Positions 26,662-35,626 of a stretch of 64,000 nt of DNA are shown one piece after another. Position 1 is the stretch's first letter, and each line of letters starts with the position of its first letter. The notes under the pieces were generated by a model. The model was not told the DNA's origin and made no database searches. It saw only the letters and a list, made by a program, of their open reading frames with translations. The position numbers and the translations under genes were made by a program. The stretch lies in assembly GCF_017355955.1 (NCBI RefSeq), contig NZ_JAFFID010000002.1, positions 558,001-622,000 on the forward strand, given 5' to 3'. This DNA comes from Sabulibacter ruber. GTDB lineage: Bacteria; Bacteroidota; Bacteroidia; Cytophagales; Hymenobacteraceae.

Positions 26662-28326
26662 TTATTCTATTACTACCTTTTTGGTAAGTGTACTGCTGTC
26701 AATCTTTAATTGAAGATAATATACTCCCTTAGATAAATTCTTGGTTGAAATAGGAATACCTTTTTGTGCCTGACTTCTGCTAATTTTCTGTTCTAACACA
26801 GGTAGTCCAAGGCTATTGGTTAGGGTTGCCAGAATATCTTTAGTAGTATCCTTCATGCCATCTATGGCAAGGGTAAAGCTCCCATTACTTGGATTGGGAA
26901 AAATAGAGGTACTTGCATTTTCAAAGGAATTATGATCTTTTACGCCTAAAACAGGAGTCACTCCCATTTTTATTATCCAATAGTCTCTGTCTCCTCTTGA
27001 GGTTTTCGTTTTATCACCCGTTGCTCCAGACTCTGAGGTGCCTCCAATAACAAAGCCATCTTCAGCTAGAACCAAAATTGTAGATTCTTCAGGCCCGTCT
27101 CCGCCAATGGTCTTGTCCCATAGTTTATTTCCATTAGAATCAAGCTTGATAATCCAATGGTCCCAACTGCCCACGGTCGGTTCTGTTTTATCTGTGCCAA
27201 CCCCTGAGTCTGAGACCCCACCTAATAGGTAACCTCCATCTGGTGTAACAATAAGGCTGTATAAATTATCAAAGCCAGTGCCGCCAAACCGTTTATCCCA
27301 GCTCTTATTGCCAGTGGCATCCAATTTCACAGCCCAATAGTCAAGGTTACCCTTTGAGTTCTCAGTTATGTCTGCCCCAGCCCCTGATTCAGATACTCCT
27401 CCTGCTAAGTAGCCACCATCTGGCGTTGGGGTAAGGGTGAATAAGTATTCATTAAGAGCCCCTCCAATGGATTTGTCCCAAACTTTGGTTCCGTCTGAGT
27501 TTATCTTTACGAACCAATAATCGTATCTGCCTTTGGTGTTTTCTGATTTGCTACCCGTAGCCATTGAGTTTGACCAGCCTCCCAGAAGATACCCGCCGTC
27601 CTGGCTTGGAACGATAGAAATAATCTCATCGGCGTTACTCCCTCCATAGGATTTATCCCAAACTTTTGTTCCATCCTCAGTCAATTTTAAAAGCCAGAAG
27701 TCTCCTGGACCGTTTGAGTTTTCAGTCTTATCGCCACCTATGTTGGAATCTGAACTGCCACCTGCCAGAAAGCCTCCATCTGGGGTAGAAACTAAAGAGG
27801 ACAAGAGATCATTGCCATTACCGCCAAAGCGTTTGTCCCAGATTTTTGTGCCAGTAGCATTGATCTTAACTATCCAGAAATCACCATTCCCTCTGGAGTC
27901 TTCGGTGCGGTTAGCACCAATGGATGAAAAGGAGTATCCTCCTAGTAAATAGCCTCCGTCTGAAGTAGTGGTAAGCGCTGTTAAATTGTCACTACGTGTT
28001 CCTCCGTAGGTCTTGTCCCAAGCTTTTGTTCCATCTGCGTTCAGCTTGACCACCCAATAATCAAACTCGCCCTTTGTTGTTTCTGGTTCAGTTTTGTCAC
28101 CATCATTAGTAGACCTGGATCTGCCTCCAACCAGATATCCTCCATCAGGAGTAGAGATAATAGATTCAAAACCATCCCAATCACTGCCACCGTAGCGTTT
28201 ATCCCACTGTTTTAAGACAGGTGCTTGTGCCAGGAGGGTGCTATGTACAAAGACAGCTAAGAAGAATGATACAGTTAATTTGATTGAAGCTGATATCGTT
28301 TTTTGAAGTAGGAGTGTCCTGTTCAT
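26662..28326 (-). CDS. Seven-repeat secreted protein with T9SS type A sorting domain
   Basis: A 554-residue exported protein (signal peptide to about residue 33, ending LLAQ). Seven tandem units of about 60 residues each start WDK.(Y/F/I)GG and contain TPDGGYL(L/V)GG.S and DYW.(V/I)KL; in DNA the period is close to 180 bp. The pattern suggests a beta-propeller-like or beta-solenoid fold. The last 80 residues (SIFPNPSNGSFTLAIDG...LSKGVYYLQL...KKVVIE) are a type IX secretion C-terminal domain, so the protein is secreted or attached to the cell surface. The gene is AT-richer than its neighbours and stands alone. Its function is unknown. Confidence 0.9.
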   Translation of the reverse strand: MNRTLLLQKTISASIKLTVSFFLAVFVHSTLLAQAPVLKQWDKRYGGSDWDGFESIISTPDGGYLVGGRSRSTNDGDKTEPETTKGEFDYWVVKLNADGTKAWDKTYGGTRSDNLTALTTTSDGGYLLGGYSFSSIGANRTEDSRGNGDFWIVKINATGTKIWDKRFGGNGNDLLSSLVSTPDGGFLAGGSSDSNIGGDKTENSNGPGDFWLLKLTEDGTKVWDKSYGGSNADEIISIVPSQDGGYLLGGWSNSMATGSKSENTKGRYDYWFVKINSDGTKVWDKSIGGALNEYLFTLTPTPDGGYLAGGVSESGAGADITENSKGNLDYWAVKLDATGNKSWDKRFGGTGFDNLYSLIVTPDGGYLLGGVSDSGVGTDKTEPTVGSWDHWIIKLDSNGNKLWDKTIGGDGPEESTILVLAEDGFVIGGTSESGATGDKTKTSRGDRDYWIIKMGVTPVLGVKDHNSFENASTSIFPNPSNGSFTLAIDGMKDTTKDILATLTNSLGLPVLEQKISRSQAQKGIPISTKNLSKGVYYLQLKIDSSTLTKKVVIE

Positions 28327-28622
28327 TTGGTAGCAAATGCTTTATATAATAGGTTAGTTTTTAAGATCAGGTTTTTGGGGATAAGATAAATGTAATTAAA
28401 GTAAGTTCTTTGCTGGGAATATCTATAAACATAAATATTTTTATTGATTTACAAGCTTTTGCAAGTTGCCATACTGAGTAACTGGACAAAACTTCTCAAT
28501 AGATGTTAGGTAGAGTGGACTAAAAGCAAAAATGTGTTTCTGTTTTTTTCGCCTCTTTTCCCCAAAACACATCCAAAACGCACCCCTTTGTTTTCTCCCC
28601 CCAGATTGCAGAACTTTACTGC
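28327..28622. other. AT-rich divergent gap, no gene seen
   Basis: This region separates the divergent T9SS protein and FkbM genes. It is A/T rich. A weak -7-like AGCATTTG lies just before the T9SS start. No small gene or RNA is recognised. Confidence 0.4.
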
Positions 28623-29375
28623 GTGAAACTTCTCCGCAAATTATTAGTCAAGGCGCTCGGGTTTGAGGGCTATCTCAGGCTGGTCAGCCGGATGTACATC
28701 ATCATGGTAGGCTCGGGCCGGGGCCGTGAAAAGTACCCAGAGCTGTTCTTCCTGCGCAAAATCATCCGTCCGGGGTTTACGTGTGTAGACATCGGCGCGA
28801 ATCTGGGCTATTATTCCACGTTCCTGTCCAGACTGACCGGGCCTAACGGCAAAGTGCTGGCCGTGGAGCCGGTGCCACTGTTTGGCCGCATCTGGCGAGA
28901 CAACGTGCGGGCCAGCGGCATTGACAACCTCATGCTGTTGCCCTACGCGCTGGGCGGCGAGAACACCACCATTGAAATGGGCACGCCGGTAAGAAACGGG
29001 CTGGTACACCACGGCATGACCAAAATCGCCAGCTCGGCCAAAGAGGAATACGCCCAGACCTACCAGGTAGAAATGCGGGTGCCAGACGAGTTATTCGCTG
29101 ATCTGGACCGGCTGGACTTTATCAAGTGCGACGTAGAAGGCTATGAACACCAGGTGTTTGCCCACCTGCAGGAAACTATAAAACGCCACAAACCGTTGAT
29201 TCAAACAGAGCTGAACGGCACAGAGAACCGCCGGGCAGTGGTAGAGATTTTAACCCGTTTAGGCTACTTCGTGTACACGTTACGCGGTGGTCATACGTTA
29301 TCTCCCTGTAGCCCTCAGGAGATAGACCAATACCAAGGGGGCGATTTTTATTTCAAACCAAACCCCAACGCCTAG
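28623..29375 (+). CDS. FkbM-family SAM-dependent methyltransferase
   Basis: A 250-residue protein with the FkbM fold. The SAM-binding loop is CVDIGANLGYYS near residues 56-66, then VLAVEPVP, and the family mark DFIKCDVEGYEH around residue 163. FkbM enzymes O-methylate sugars or other small hydroxy groups, often on surface glycans. The start is a GTG; no ATG lies before the SAM motif except at residue 25. The stop codon overlaps the GTG of the next gene by one base (TAGTG), which indicates translational coupling. Confidence 0.9.
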   Translation: MKLLRKLLVKALGFEGYLRLVSRMYIIMVGSGRGREKYPELFFLRKIIRPGFTCVDIGANLGYYSTFLSRLTGPNGKVLAVEPVPLFGRIWRDNVRASGIDNLMLLPYALGGENTTIEMGTPVRNGLVHHGMTKIASSAKEEYAQTYQVEMRVPDELFADLDRLDFIKCDVEGYEHQVFAHLQETIKRHKPLIQTELNGTENRRAVVEILTRLGYFVYTLRGGHTLSPCSPQEIDQYQGGDFYFKPNPNA

Positions 29376-29674
29376 TGAAATTTATTTTGATCATGCTGGC
29401 GGTGATGTTTTTGATGCGGTTCTTAATGCCGTACATCATCCGCTTCTTACTCAAAACGTTCGTCCAGAAACAGATGCGCAAGGCTCAGGAATACGCAGCC
29501 TTTCAGGGGCAGCCGCACCAGCAGCAGCCGTATAACCAGCAATATCAGCAGCAGAGCCGCAGCCAGTCTTCTTCCGGAGGCTGTAAGGTACAGGTAGCCT
29601 ACGTGCCCGAAGACAAGCGACCGCGTAAAGACTTCCCCGGCGGCGAGTACGTAGATTATGAAGAAGTGAAATAA
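29375..29674 (+). CDS. DUF4834-type small membrane protein
   Basis: A 99-residue protein: one N-terminal hydrophobic helix (FILIMLAVMFLMRFLMPYIIRFLL), a Gln-rich stretch (HQQQPYNQQYQQQSR) and a C-terminal tail KDFPGGEYVDYEEVK. This layout is that of DUF4834, found in Bacteroidota. The GTG start overlaps the stop of the FkbM gene by one base. A terminator follows at 29691. Function unknown. Confidence 0.85.
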   Translation: MKFILIMLAVMFLMRFLMPYIIRFLLKTFVQKQMRKAQEYAAFQGQPHQQQPYNQQYQQQSRSQSSSGGCKVQVAYVPEDKRPRKDFPGGEYVDYEEVK

Positions 29675-29690
29675 ACTGAGTATCTTTCAA

Positions 29691-29719
29691 GCCCGATGCC
29701 TTACGCATCGGGCTTTTTT
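29691..29719 (+). terminator. Terminator after the DUF4834 gene
   Basis: GCCCGATGC (29691-29699), a short loop, GCATCGGGC (29705-29713) and six T's. Confidence 0.93.
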
Positions 29720-29735
29720 ATTGCAATCAAACCTC

Positions 29736-32153
29736 ATGGCCTCTTCTAAACTAGATTTCAACCGCCAAGTGTTGCCGCACCTGCTGGTGCTTCTATTTTT
29801 CCTGCTGCTGGTAGTAGCCTATTTCTCTCCTATTTTCTTCGATGGCAAATCTCTGATGCAGCATGATGTGGTGCAGTTCCAGGGCGGCGCCAAAGAGATT
29901 GCCGACTACCGGGAGAAAACCGGTGAGGAAGCCCTCTGGACCAACTCTATGTTCAGCGGTATGCCAGCCTACCTCATCAGCGTCAAGTTCTCCGGTGATT
30001 TGTTCCAGTACGTGCACTCGCTCTTCACCGCCGGGTTGCCGTTGGTAGCCTCTAACATCTTCATCACGCTGCTGTGCGCCTACATCATGTTTGTGGTATT
30101 TGGCCTCCGGCCGATGCTGGCAGCCGTAGGAGCCATCGCGTACACCTTCGTGTCCTATAACTTCGCCATTCTGGAGGCCGGGCACAACACCAAGTCTCTG
30201 GCCATTGCCTATCTGCCCTTGGTGCTGGCAGGAATGTGGTACGCCTACCGCAAGAACCTCCTGATTGGGGCGGCGCTGTTCACCTTCGGGTTAACCATGC
30301 ACATCCGCACCAATCACTTACAGATCACCTATTACCTGCTCATGATCGTGCTCATCTTCGGCATTGTGGAGCTGGTAAGCTGGGCTAAGGAAGGTAGAAT
30401 AGCAGATTTCTTCAAGCGCACCGTGCTTCTGGCCATTGGCGCTGCCTTAGCGGCTGGCGTGAGTTTCGGGCGTATTTACACCACCGCGGAGTACGGCAAA
30501 TATTCCATCAGGGGAGCTTCTGAATTGACCCAGGGCAAAGATGCCGCCGAGGTAGGAACCGGTCTGGACCGCGAATACGCTTTCCAGTGGAGCTACGGCG
30601 TGGGCGAGACCATGACCTTACTGGTGCCAAACTTCTACGGCGGAGCCTCGCAGGGGCCGTTGGAGAAAGACTCCGAGACCTACAAACAATTGGTGCAGGG
30701 CGGCGTGCCAGAATCACAGTTGCAGAACGCCACCATGCCATTCTACTGGGGAGATCAGTCGTTTGTGGGCGGTCCGGTGTACATGGGCGCCATTGTCTGC
30801 TTCCTGTTTGTGCTGGGCTTGCTGGTAACGCCACGCCGCCTCTGGATCTGGCTGCTGAGCGCGACTATTCTATCGTTTGTGTTAAGCTGGGGTAAGAACT
30901 TTGAGGCCTTCAACTACTTCATGTTTGATTACTTCCCGGGCTACAACAAGTTCAGGGCAGTAAGCATGGCCCTGGTGATTGCCCAGGTAACCATGACGCT
31001 GCTGGCCGTGCTGGCTTTGTGCCGCGTGATCCAGAACGAGCCGGTAGAAAACCTGCAGAAGAAAATCCTGTACGCGTTAGGTGCCACTGGCGGACTTTGC
31101 CTGCTGCTGGTGCTGCTGAGCGGTACCTTTGATTACGTAGGAGCAGTAGACGAGCAACTGGCGCAATACCAGTATCCAATAGAAGCCATCCGTGCCGATA
31201 GAGCCTCTATGCTCCGCGGTGATGCGCTACGGTCTCTGATCTTCATTGTACTGGCCGCCGGTACGCTGTACTTCTATACCGGAAAGAAAATGTCCTCGTT
31301 CATGGCTACTGCCGTGATTGGCCTTTTGATTCTGGTAGACCTCTGGACAGTAGACAAACGTTACCTCAACAACGACGATTTCCAGAAAGACTACAGCAAA
31401 ACCTATTTCCAGCCAACCCGCGCCGACCAGATCATTCTGCAAGACAAAGAGCTGAGCTATCGGGTGTACAACGTGGCCAATCCGTTCAACGAGGCCCGTA
31501 CGTCTTACTTCCACAAATCCATTGGCGGGTACCACGGAGCCAAGCTGCGCCGCTACCAGGATGTGATTGAGCAGCACATTGCCCAAGGCAACATTCAGGT
31601 CCTGAACATGCTCAACGCCAAATACGCCATCACGGGACAGGAGCAGAACCCAGTGCAGATCATTCCGGGGTACCTGGGCAATGGCTGGTACGTGGACGAA
31701 GTACGCACTGTGAACTCCCCAGACGAGGAACTGGCTGCCCTCAAAGGCATTGACGCCAAGCACGAAGCCATTGTGGACGTCTCCAAGTTCCCGAACGTGA
31801 AGCCGCAGCGGTACACTACCACCGGTTCCATCATCAAACTGATAGAGTACCAGCCTAACTACCTCAAGTACACGGCTGTGGTAGCGCAACCGGGCGTTGT
31901 GGTGTTCTCTGAGATCTACTACGAAGATGGCTGGCAAGCCTACTTGGACGGCAAACCAGTAGATCATTTCCGGGCCAACTACATCCTGCGTGCTATGAAC
32001 ATGCCGGCCGGTAACCACGTGGTGGAGTTCAAGTTTGAACCGAACGAGTACAGCCTGGGTAACACCGTGGCGTTGATCTCTTCCTTGCTGGTATTTGCCG
32101 GCGTGATCGGGGCCATTGCGTACGGCTTCCGCCGCAGACCAACAAACGTTTAG
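29736..32153 (+). CDS. YfhO-family polytopic membrane protein
   Basis: An 805-residue protein with about a dozen membrane segments in the first 560 residues, a large extracytoplasmic region (residues ~565-770) and a final span before the arginine-rich end (YGFRRRPTNV). Marks such as MQHDVVQFQGGAKEI, TNSMFSGMPAYLI and VVFSEIYYEDGWQAYLDG are typical of Bacteroidota YfhO proteins. The family is linked to glycosylation of cell-surface polymers (GT-C-like fold, lipid-linked sugar transfer). The ATG at 29736 is chosen over a TTG at 29721 that falls against the preceding terminator. Which acceptor it serves is unknown. Confidence 0.92.
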   Translation: MASSKLDFNRQVLPHLLVLLFFLLLVVAYFSPIFFDGKSLMQHDVVQFQGGAKEIADYREKTGEEALWTNSMFSGMPAYLISVKFSGDLFQYVHSLFTAGLPLVASNIFITLLCAYIMFVVFGLRPMLAAVGAIAYTFVSYNFAILEAGHNTKSLAIAYLPLVLAGMWYAYRKNLLIGAALFTFGLTMHIRTNHLQITYYLLMIVLIFGIVELVSWAKEGRIADFFKRTVLLAIGAALAAGVSFGRIYTTAEYGKYSIRGASELTQGKDAAEVGTGLDREYAFQWSYGVGETMTLLVPNFYGGASQGPLEKDSETYKQLVQGGVPESQLQNATMPFYWGDQSFVGGPVYMGAIVCFLFVLGLLVTPRRLWIWLLSATILSFVLSWGKNFEAFNYFMFDYFPGYNKFRAVSMALVIAQVTMTLLAVLALCRVIQNEPVENLQKKILYALGATGGLCLLLVLLSGTFDYVGAVDEQLAQYQYPIEAIRADRASMLRGDALRSLIFIVLAAGTLYFYTGKKMSSFMATAVIGLLILVDLWTVDKRYLNNDDFQKDYSKTYFQPTRADQIILQDKELSYRVYNVANPFNEARTSYFHKSIGGYHGAKLRRYQDVIEQHIAQGNIQVLNMLNAKYAITGQEQNPVQIIPGYLGNGWYVDEVRTVNSPDEELAALKGIDAKHEAIVDVSKFPNVKPQRYTTTGSIIKLIEYQPNYLKYTAVVAQPGVVVFSEIYYEDGWQAYLDGKPVDHFRANYILRAMNMPAGNHVVEFKFEPNEYSLGNTVALISSLLVFAGVIGAIAYGFRRRPTNV

Positions 32154-32169
32154 TTCACCTGAATTACAG

Positions 32170-32214
32170 CGCCCGTTTCTGGCTTGTTTTCTTAAAACAG
32201 GCTTGGAACGGGCG
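32170..32214. repeat. 3'-end palindrome after the YfhO gene, dispersed family
   Basis: CGCCCGTT (32170-32177) and AACGGGCG (32207-32214) enclose the recurring GGCTTGTTTTC/AAAACAGGC theme. It may act as a terminator. Confidence 0.7.
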
Positions 32215-32236
32215 TTCTGCGTTATAAATACATTGT

Positions 32237-33145
32237 ATGTCCGTTCTGCTTCAGCCCCTTTCAGATCCGCTGCTCACCCAAAAAGGAGTGACCTTGTCTG
32301 TGCTGCGTGAAGATTTGCTGCACCCTGGCATTCCGGGCAACAAGTGGCGGAAAATGAAATACAACCTGCAGGCGGCACAGGAGCAAGGCTGCAAGACATT
32401 GGTCACCTTCGGCGGAGCTTTCTCCAACCACATCGCCGCCGTGGCTGCCGCTGGGCAGGAGTTCGGGTTCGCCACCATCGGCTACATCCGGGGCGAAGAG
32501 ACCTTGCCCTTGAACCCCACGCTGCAATTTGCCACCAACTGCGGTATGCAACTGCGCTATCTCTCCCGCTCAGACTACCGCCTCCGGAACGAGCCCCATT
32601 TCCAGGCCGAAATCCTGAAAATAGCCCCAAAACCGTACTTGCTCCCCGAAGGCGGCACCAACCCGCTGGCTGTAAAAGGCTGCACTGAGATTGTGACCGA
32701 GCTAACGGAGCGCTGGGATGTGTTGTGTGTAGCTGCCGGGACGGGTGGCACTTTGGCGGGGATCATCGCCGGAGCGTTGGGGAAAGGCCACATCCTCGGC
32801 TTCCCTGCGCTGAAAGGTGGGGAGTTCCTGCAAAAGGACGTGACGGATTTAGTACAAGCGTACAGTGGACAAACTTACCAGAACTGGGAACTGCAAACAG
32901 GCTACCACTTCGGCGGCTACGCCAAGCACAAATCGGAGCTACTTACGTTTATCCAAGATTTCCACGCGCAGCACGGCATTCTGCTTGACCCAGTCTATAC
33001 CGGAAAAATGCTGTACGGCGTGTTTGACCTCATTAAGCAAGACTATTTTCTTGAGGGCACTAGGTTAATTGCCGTGCACACCGGCGGCCAACAAGGCTGG
33101 GTTGGCTACGCGCAACGGTACGGGCTGGATTGGCCAAAGTTATAG
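32237..33145 (+). CDS. 1-aminocyclopropane-1-carboxylate deaminase / D-cysteine desulfhydrase family PLP enzyme
   Basis: A 302-residue fold-type II PLP enzyme. The PLP-lysine segment is GNKWRKMKYN near residues 35-44, then LVTFGGAFSNH, LLPEGGTNPLA and the phosphate-binding glycine loop VAAGTGGTLAG, ending with AVHTGG. The family includes ACC deaminase (making 2-oxobutyrate and ammonia) and D-cysteine desulfhydrase (making pyruvate, sulfide and ammonia); the sequence alone does not separate them, and in Bacteroidota many are annotated as either. It stands alone and converges with the membrane protein pair five bases past its stop. Confidence 0.92.
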   Translation: MSVLLQPLSDPLLTQKGVTLSVLREDLLHPGIPGNKWRKMKYNLQAAQEQGCKTLVTFGGAFSNHIAAVAAAGQEFGFATIGYIRGEETLPLNPTLQFATNCGMQLRYLSRSDYRLRNEPHFQAEILKIAPKPYLLPEGGTNPLAVKGCTEIVTELTERWDVLCVAAGTGGTLAGIIAGALGKGHILGFPALKGGEFLQKDVTDLVQAYSGQTYQNWELQTGYHFGGYAKHKSELLTFIQDFHAQHGILLDPVYTGKMLYGVFDLIKQDYFLEGTRLIAVHTGGQQGWVGYAQRYGLDWPKL

Positions 33146-33150
33146 TCTAC

Positions 33151-34362
33151 TCACTTGGTATTCACCTTGTCCTGGATGGGAAGTTTTGTTCCCCATAAGC
33201 ATTTTATACCTAGTCCACTTAGGATAAAGATAAACGGCAGAATTGGTGCAGTAAAACGGCAGTCCCAATCTTCCACGGTAAACATTACCATAATAGTCTG
33301 TAAGCTTATTATGGTAAAAAGTGAAAGAATGATAGGCGAATTGAAATTTTGGCGCCATGCTTTGAAGGCCAGGTAGTAACATGGGTACACCGTGAAAAAA
33401 ATAATCAGGTTATGTACTTTGGAAAAATGTGGTTTGGCGAATGCCAAGAAGGTGAAGCCCTTAGCTAGGGCTAGTTTGAGGCTAAAAAGTGGATTGTGCC
33501 AAAAAAATAAGAATAACTTCTGCAAAGCCGAGGAATTAGCAGGTGGCATTTCTAAAGTGGTAGGAGGAGTAAGGCGGTAGAAAAAAGAAGAACCAGGAGG
33601 CGTAAGATCAGAATAGTAGGTGCCGTAAATTACTTCGCCCCGAGCGTACGTCTCTACCAATGTGAAAGGACCTAATAGTTTATTAATAATACCTAAAAGT
33701 GCAATGCCTGTAATACTGGTGAGTAACAGAAGAGCACGGCGCTGGCGCAGTGTAGCCTGCCTGTAGTAAGAGCTAATGAAGTACACGGCGGCTGCTGCTA
33801 CTATGATGAAGCCATTAGGCCTTATTGTGCAAGTGAAAAGCCATAGGGGTATGCTGAGCAATAGGTACATCCGTTTCTTTACCAAGACTAATGTGGCAAA
33901 GCAAAAAATGAAGGCGCTTGTAAAAATAGATTCTGTTAAAATATAAAAATTCCATTGGTGAATGTCCTGGCATGATGCCACTAAAAGAGCTACTACAAAC
34001 GCACAAACCCTGTTGTTAGTCAAAACCAATGTTATGCGCTGCACCAAGAAAAGAGCCAGGCCAGAAAGGAGGATTTGAAACCCAACTATATACGAGAAGG
34101 GAAGATTAATTTTAAAGAACGCGGCCAAGATGGTGGTATACCCAGCATACCTTATATCCTGCCCCATGTCATAATAAAAGTGTTGGGCAATATTTTGTGC
34201 GTAAGGAATGTAGCGGAACTTGGCATCATTAGGAACCTGTACGCCAAATTTGTGATAAAGCAGTATTTGCAGTAGTCCCCAAACCACAAATGGGAGGAAT
34301 GTTATACCTGCTATGCGAATACTCTGGGCAGAAGACCAAAAATGCAATTGACTATTTTGCAC
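33151..34362 (-). CDS. GT-C-like polytopic membrane protein, second of an overlapping pair
   Basis: A 403-residue protein with about nine or ten membrane spans and no soluble catalytic domain. It shares with the next gene upstream the blocks NDAKFRYIPYAQ (early loop), FYILTESIF, RPNGF and EDWDCRFTAPILPFIF. That is the layout of GT-C (ArnT/PMT/GT39-like) glycosyltransferases with an early acidic loop, but the family is not named with certainty. The GTG start overlaps the end of the upstream gene by 11 bases, implying coupled translation. Codon use and base composition are markedly AT-rich compared with the flanks, which suggests acquisition by transfer. Confidence 0.8.
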   Translation of the reverse strand: MQNSQLHFWSSAQSIRIAGITFLPFVVWGLLQILLYHKFGVQVPNDAKFRYIPYAQNIAQHFYYDMGQDIRYAGYTTILAAFFKINLPFSYIVGFQILLSGLALFLVQRITLVLTNNRVCAFVVALLVASCQDIHQWNFYILTESIFTSAFIFCFATLVLVKKRMYLLLSIPLWLFTCTIRPNGFIIVAAAAVYFISSYYRQATLRQRRALLLLTSITGIALLGIINKLLGPFTLVETYARGEVIYGTYYSDLTPPGSSFFYRLTPPTTLEMPPANSSALQKLFLFFWHNPLFSLKLALAKGFTFLAFAKPHFSKVHNLIIFFTVYPCYYLAFKAWRQNFNSPIILSLFTIISLQTIMVMFTVEDWDCRFTAPILPFIFILSGLGIKCLWGTKLPIQDKVNTK

Positions 34363-35485
34363 GTAACGATGAATTTATAACCTTAGAAAGGTATGAGCGA
34401 AACCCAATAGCCGCCAATAAAAATATCGGTGGCAAGACAGGGTATAGCCATCGGCCATCCCAATCTTCAATGGTGAGCATAGTAATTGCTAATTGGAGCA
34501 AGAACGGGATAAGCAGTAACCATTTCTGGGATTTTGTAAGATCAAATTGCCGCCAACCTATCCAAGCAAAATAGTACAGAGGCAGTAAGAACCCAACAAT
34601 TAGAACATTGTGAACAAGAGTGTAATAGGGTTTGGCATGGATCAAAAAGAAGAAGCCTTTAAGTAAAGCTACCCCTAAAAAATAAAATGGGTTTTTAACT
34701 ATGAACCATCCTAGTTCTTGCAGTCGTGAAGTGGAGACTGGGGGGATTTGGGGTTGGTGGTATTTATTGAGCAAAATATCATAATACCCGAATATGATGT
34801 CTCCCCGTTCATAGGTATGCATCAATCCAAAAGTGGGCAGCAGAAACCGATCTATCACCCAAATGAGCCCCCCGCAAGCTACCACGGTTAATGCTACCAA
34901 TATCCATCTATCTAGATAGGCAAATGGTTTTTTCTCTAATAGAGTGTAAATGGCAAGAGTAATGGGTACCAAAAATCCATTAGGTCTTACCAACGTGGCC
35001 CAAGCTATCATTCCAAGATAGATAAACCACAGGAAGCGTTTTTTTTGTATTAAGGTAAAACCAAGACAGATGGTCGTTAAACTAATAAAAAGAGAATCTG
35101 TTAGGATATAGCAATTATAGGCTTGTAAGTCAGGATTCCAAAGAAACAAACCCGTAGCTATGGTGGCAGTCCAGTGATTATTCGTTAAGGTAGTTGCCGC
35201 CTTGTAAAGCATTACTCCCGCCAATCCTGAAATTGCGGCTTGTGCAAATATCACCCACTGAAATGATAAATCAAGTTTGAAGAAAGGAAACAAAAAAAAT
35301 GGGTAACCTAGGTACCGCAGCACGTGTGGGTTAGTGATAGGTTTTTCTTGTACCAATTGAGTGGTAAATTCTATAAACCGATGACTATCATAGACAATTC
35401 TAACTCCAAAATAGTTATACAAAAAGGCCTGTAGTGCTAACCAACCTATAAACAGCACTCCCTTACAAACTAATTCTTTATTCAT
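34352..35485 (-). CDS. GT-C-like polytopic membrane protein, first of an overlapping pair
   Basis: A 377-residue, roughly ten-span membrane protein and a paralogue of the next gene: VYDSHRFIEFT, CYILTDSLFIS, VRPNGF and EDWDGRWLYPVLPPIF correspond block by block. A -7 element TACCTTTG lies at 35511-35504, giving a leader of about 15 bases to the ATG at 35485; the longer reading to 35524 would begin upstream of that promoter and is rejected. The region is AT-rich (near 40 percent GC by eye). Probable role: transfer of a sugar from a lipid carrier outside the membrane (inference from the GT-C-like layout). Confidence 0.8.
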   Translation of the reverse strand: MNKELVCKGVLFIGWLALQAFLYNYFGVRIVYDSHRFIEFTTQLVQEKPITNPHVLRYLGYPFFLFPFFKLDLSFQWVIFAQAAISGLAGVMLYKAATTLTNNHWTATIATGLFLWNPDLQAYNCYILTDSLFISLTTICLGFTLIQKKRFLWFIYLGMIAWATLVRPNGFLVPITLAIYTLLEKKPFAYLDRWILVALTVVACGGLIWVIDRFLLPTFGLMHTYERGDIIFGYYDILLNKYHQPQIPPVSTSRLQELGWFIVKNPFYFLGVALLKGFFFLIHAKPYYTLVHNVLIVGFLLPLYYFAWIGWRQFDLTKSQKWLLLIPFLLQLAITMLTIEDWDGRWLYPVLPPIFLLAAIGFRSYLSKVINSSLRAK

Positions 35486-35503
35486 TTTACTCGAGCCAGA
35501 CAA

Positions 35504-35511
35504 CAAAGGTA
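35504..35511 (-). promoter_or_regulatory. -7 element of the GT-C pair
   Basis: TACCTTTG on the minus strand, 18 bases before the ATG at 35485. Confidence 0.5.
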
Positions 35512-35626
35512 CAAATTCCCTCAAACTCGCTGTTTATTCCCTGGATGTTCAAAAGCATGTTAAAAACAGAAAAAGTAACTTTCGGAACAATTTTCGCTTA
35601 TACTTAAAGAGAACAATCTTTGCTCA

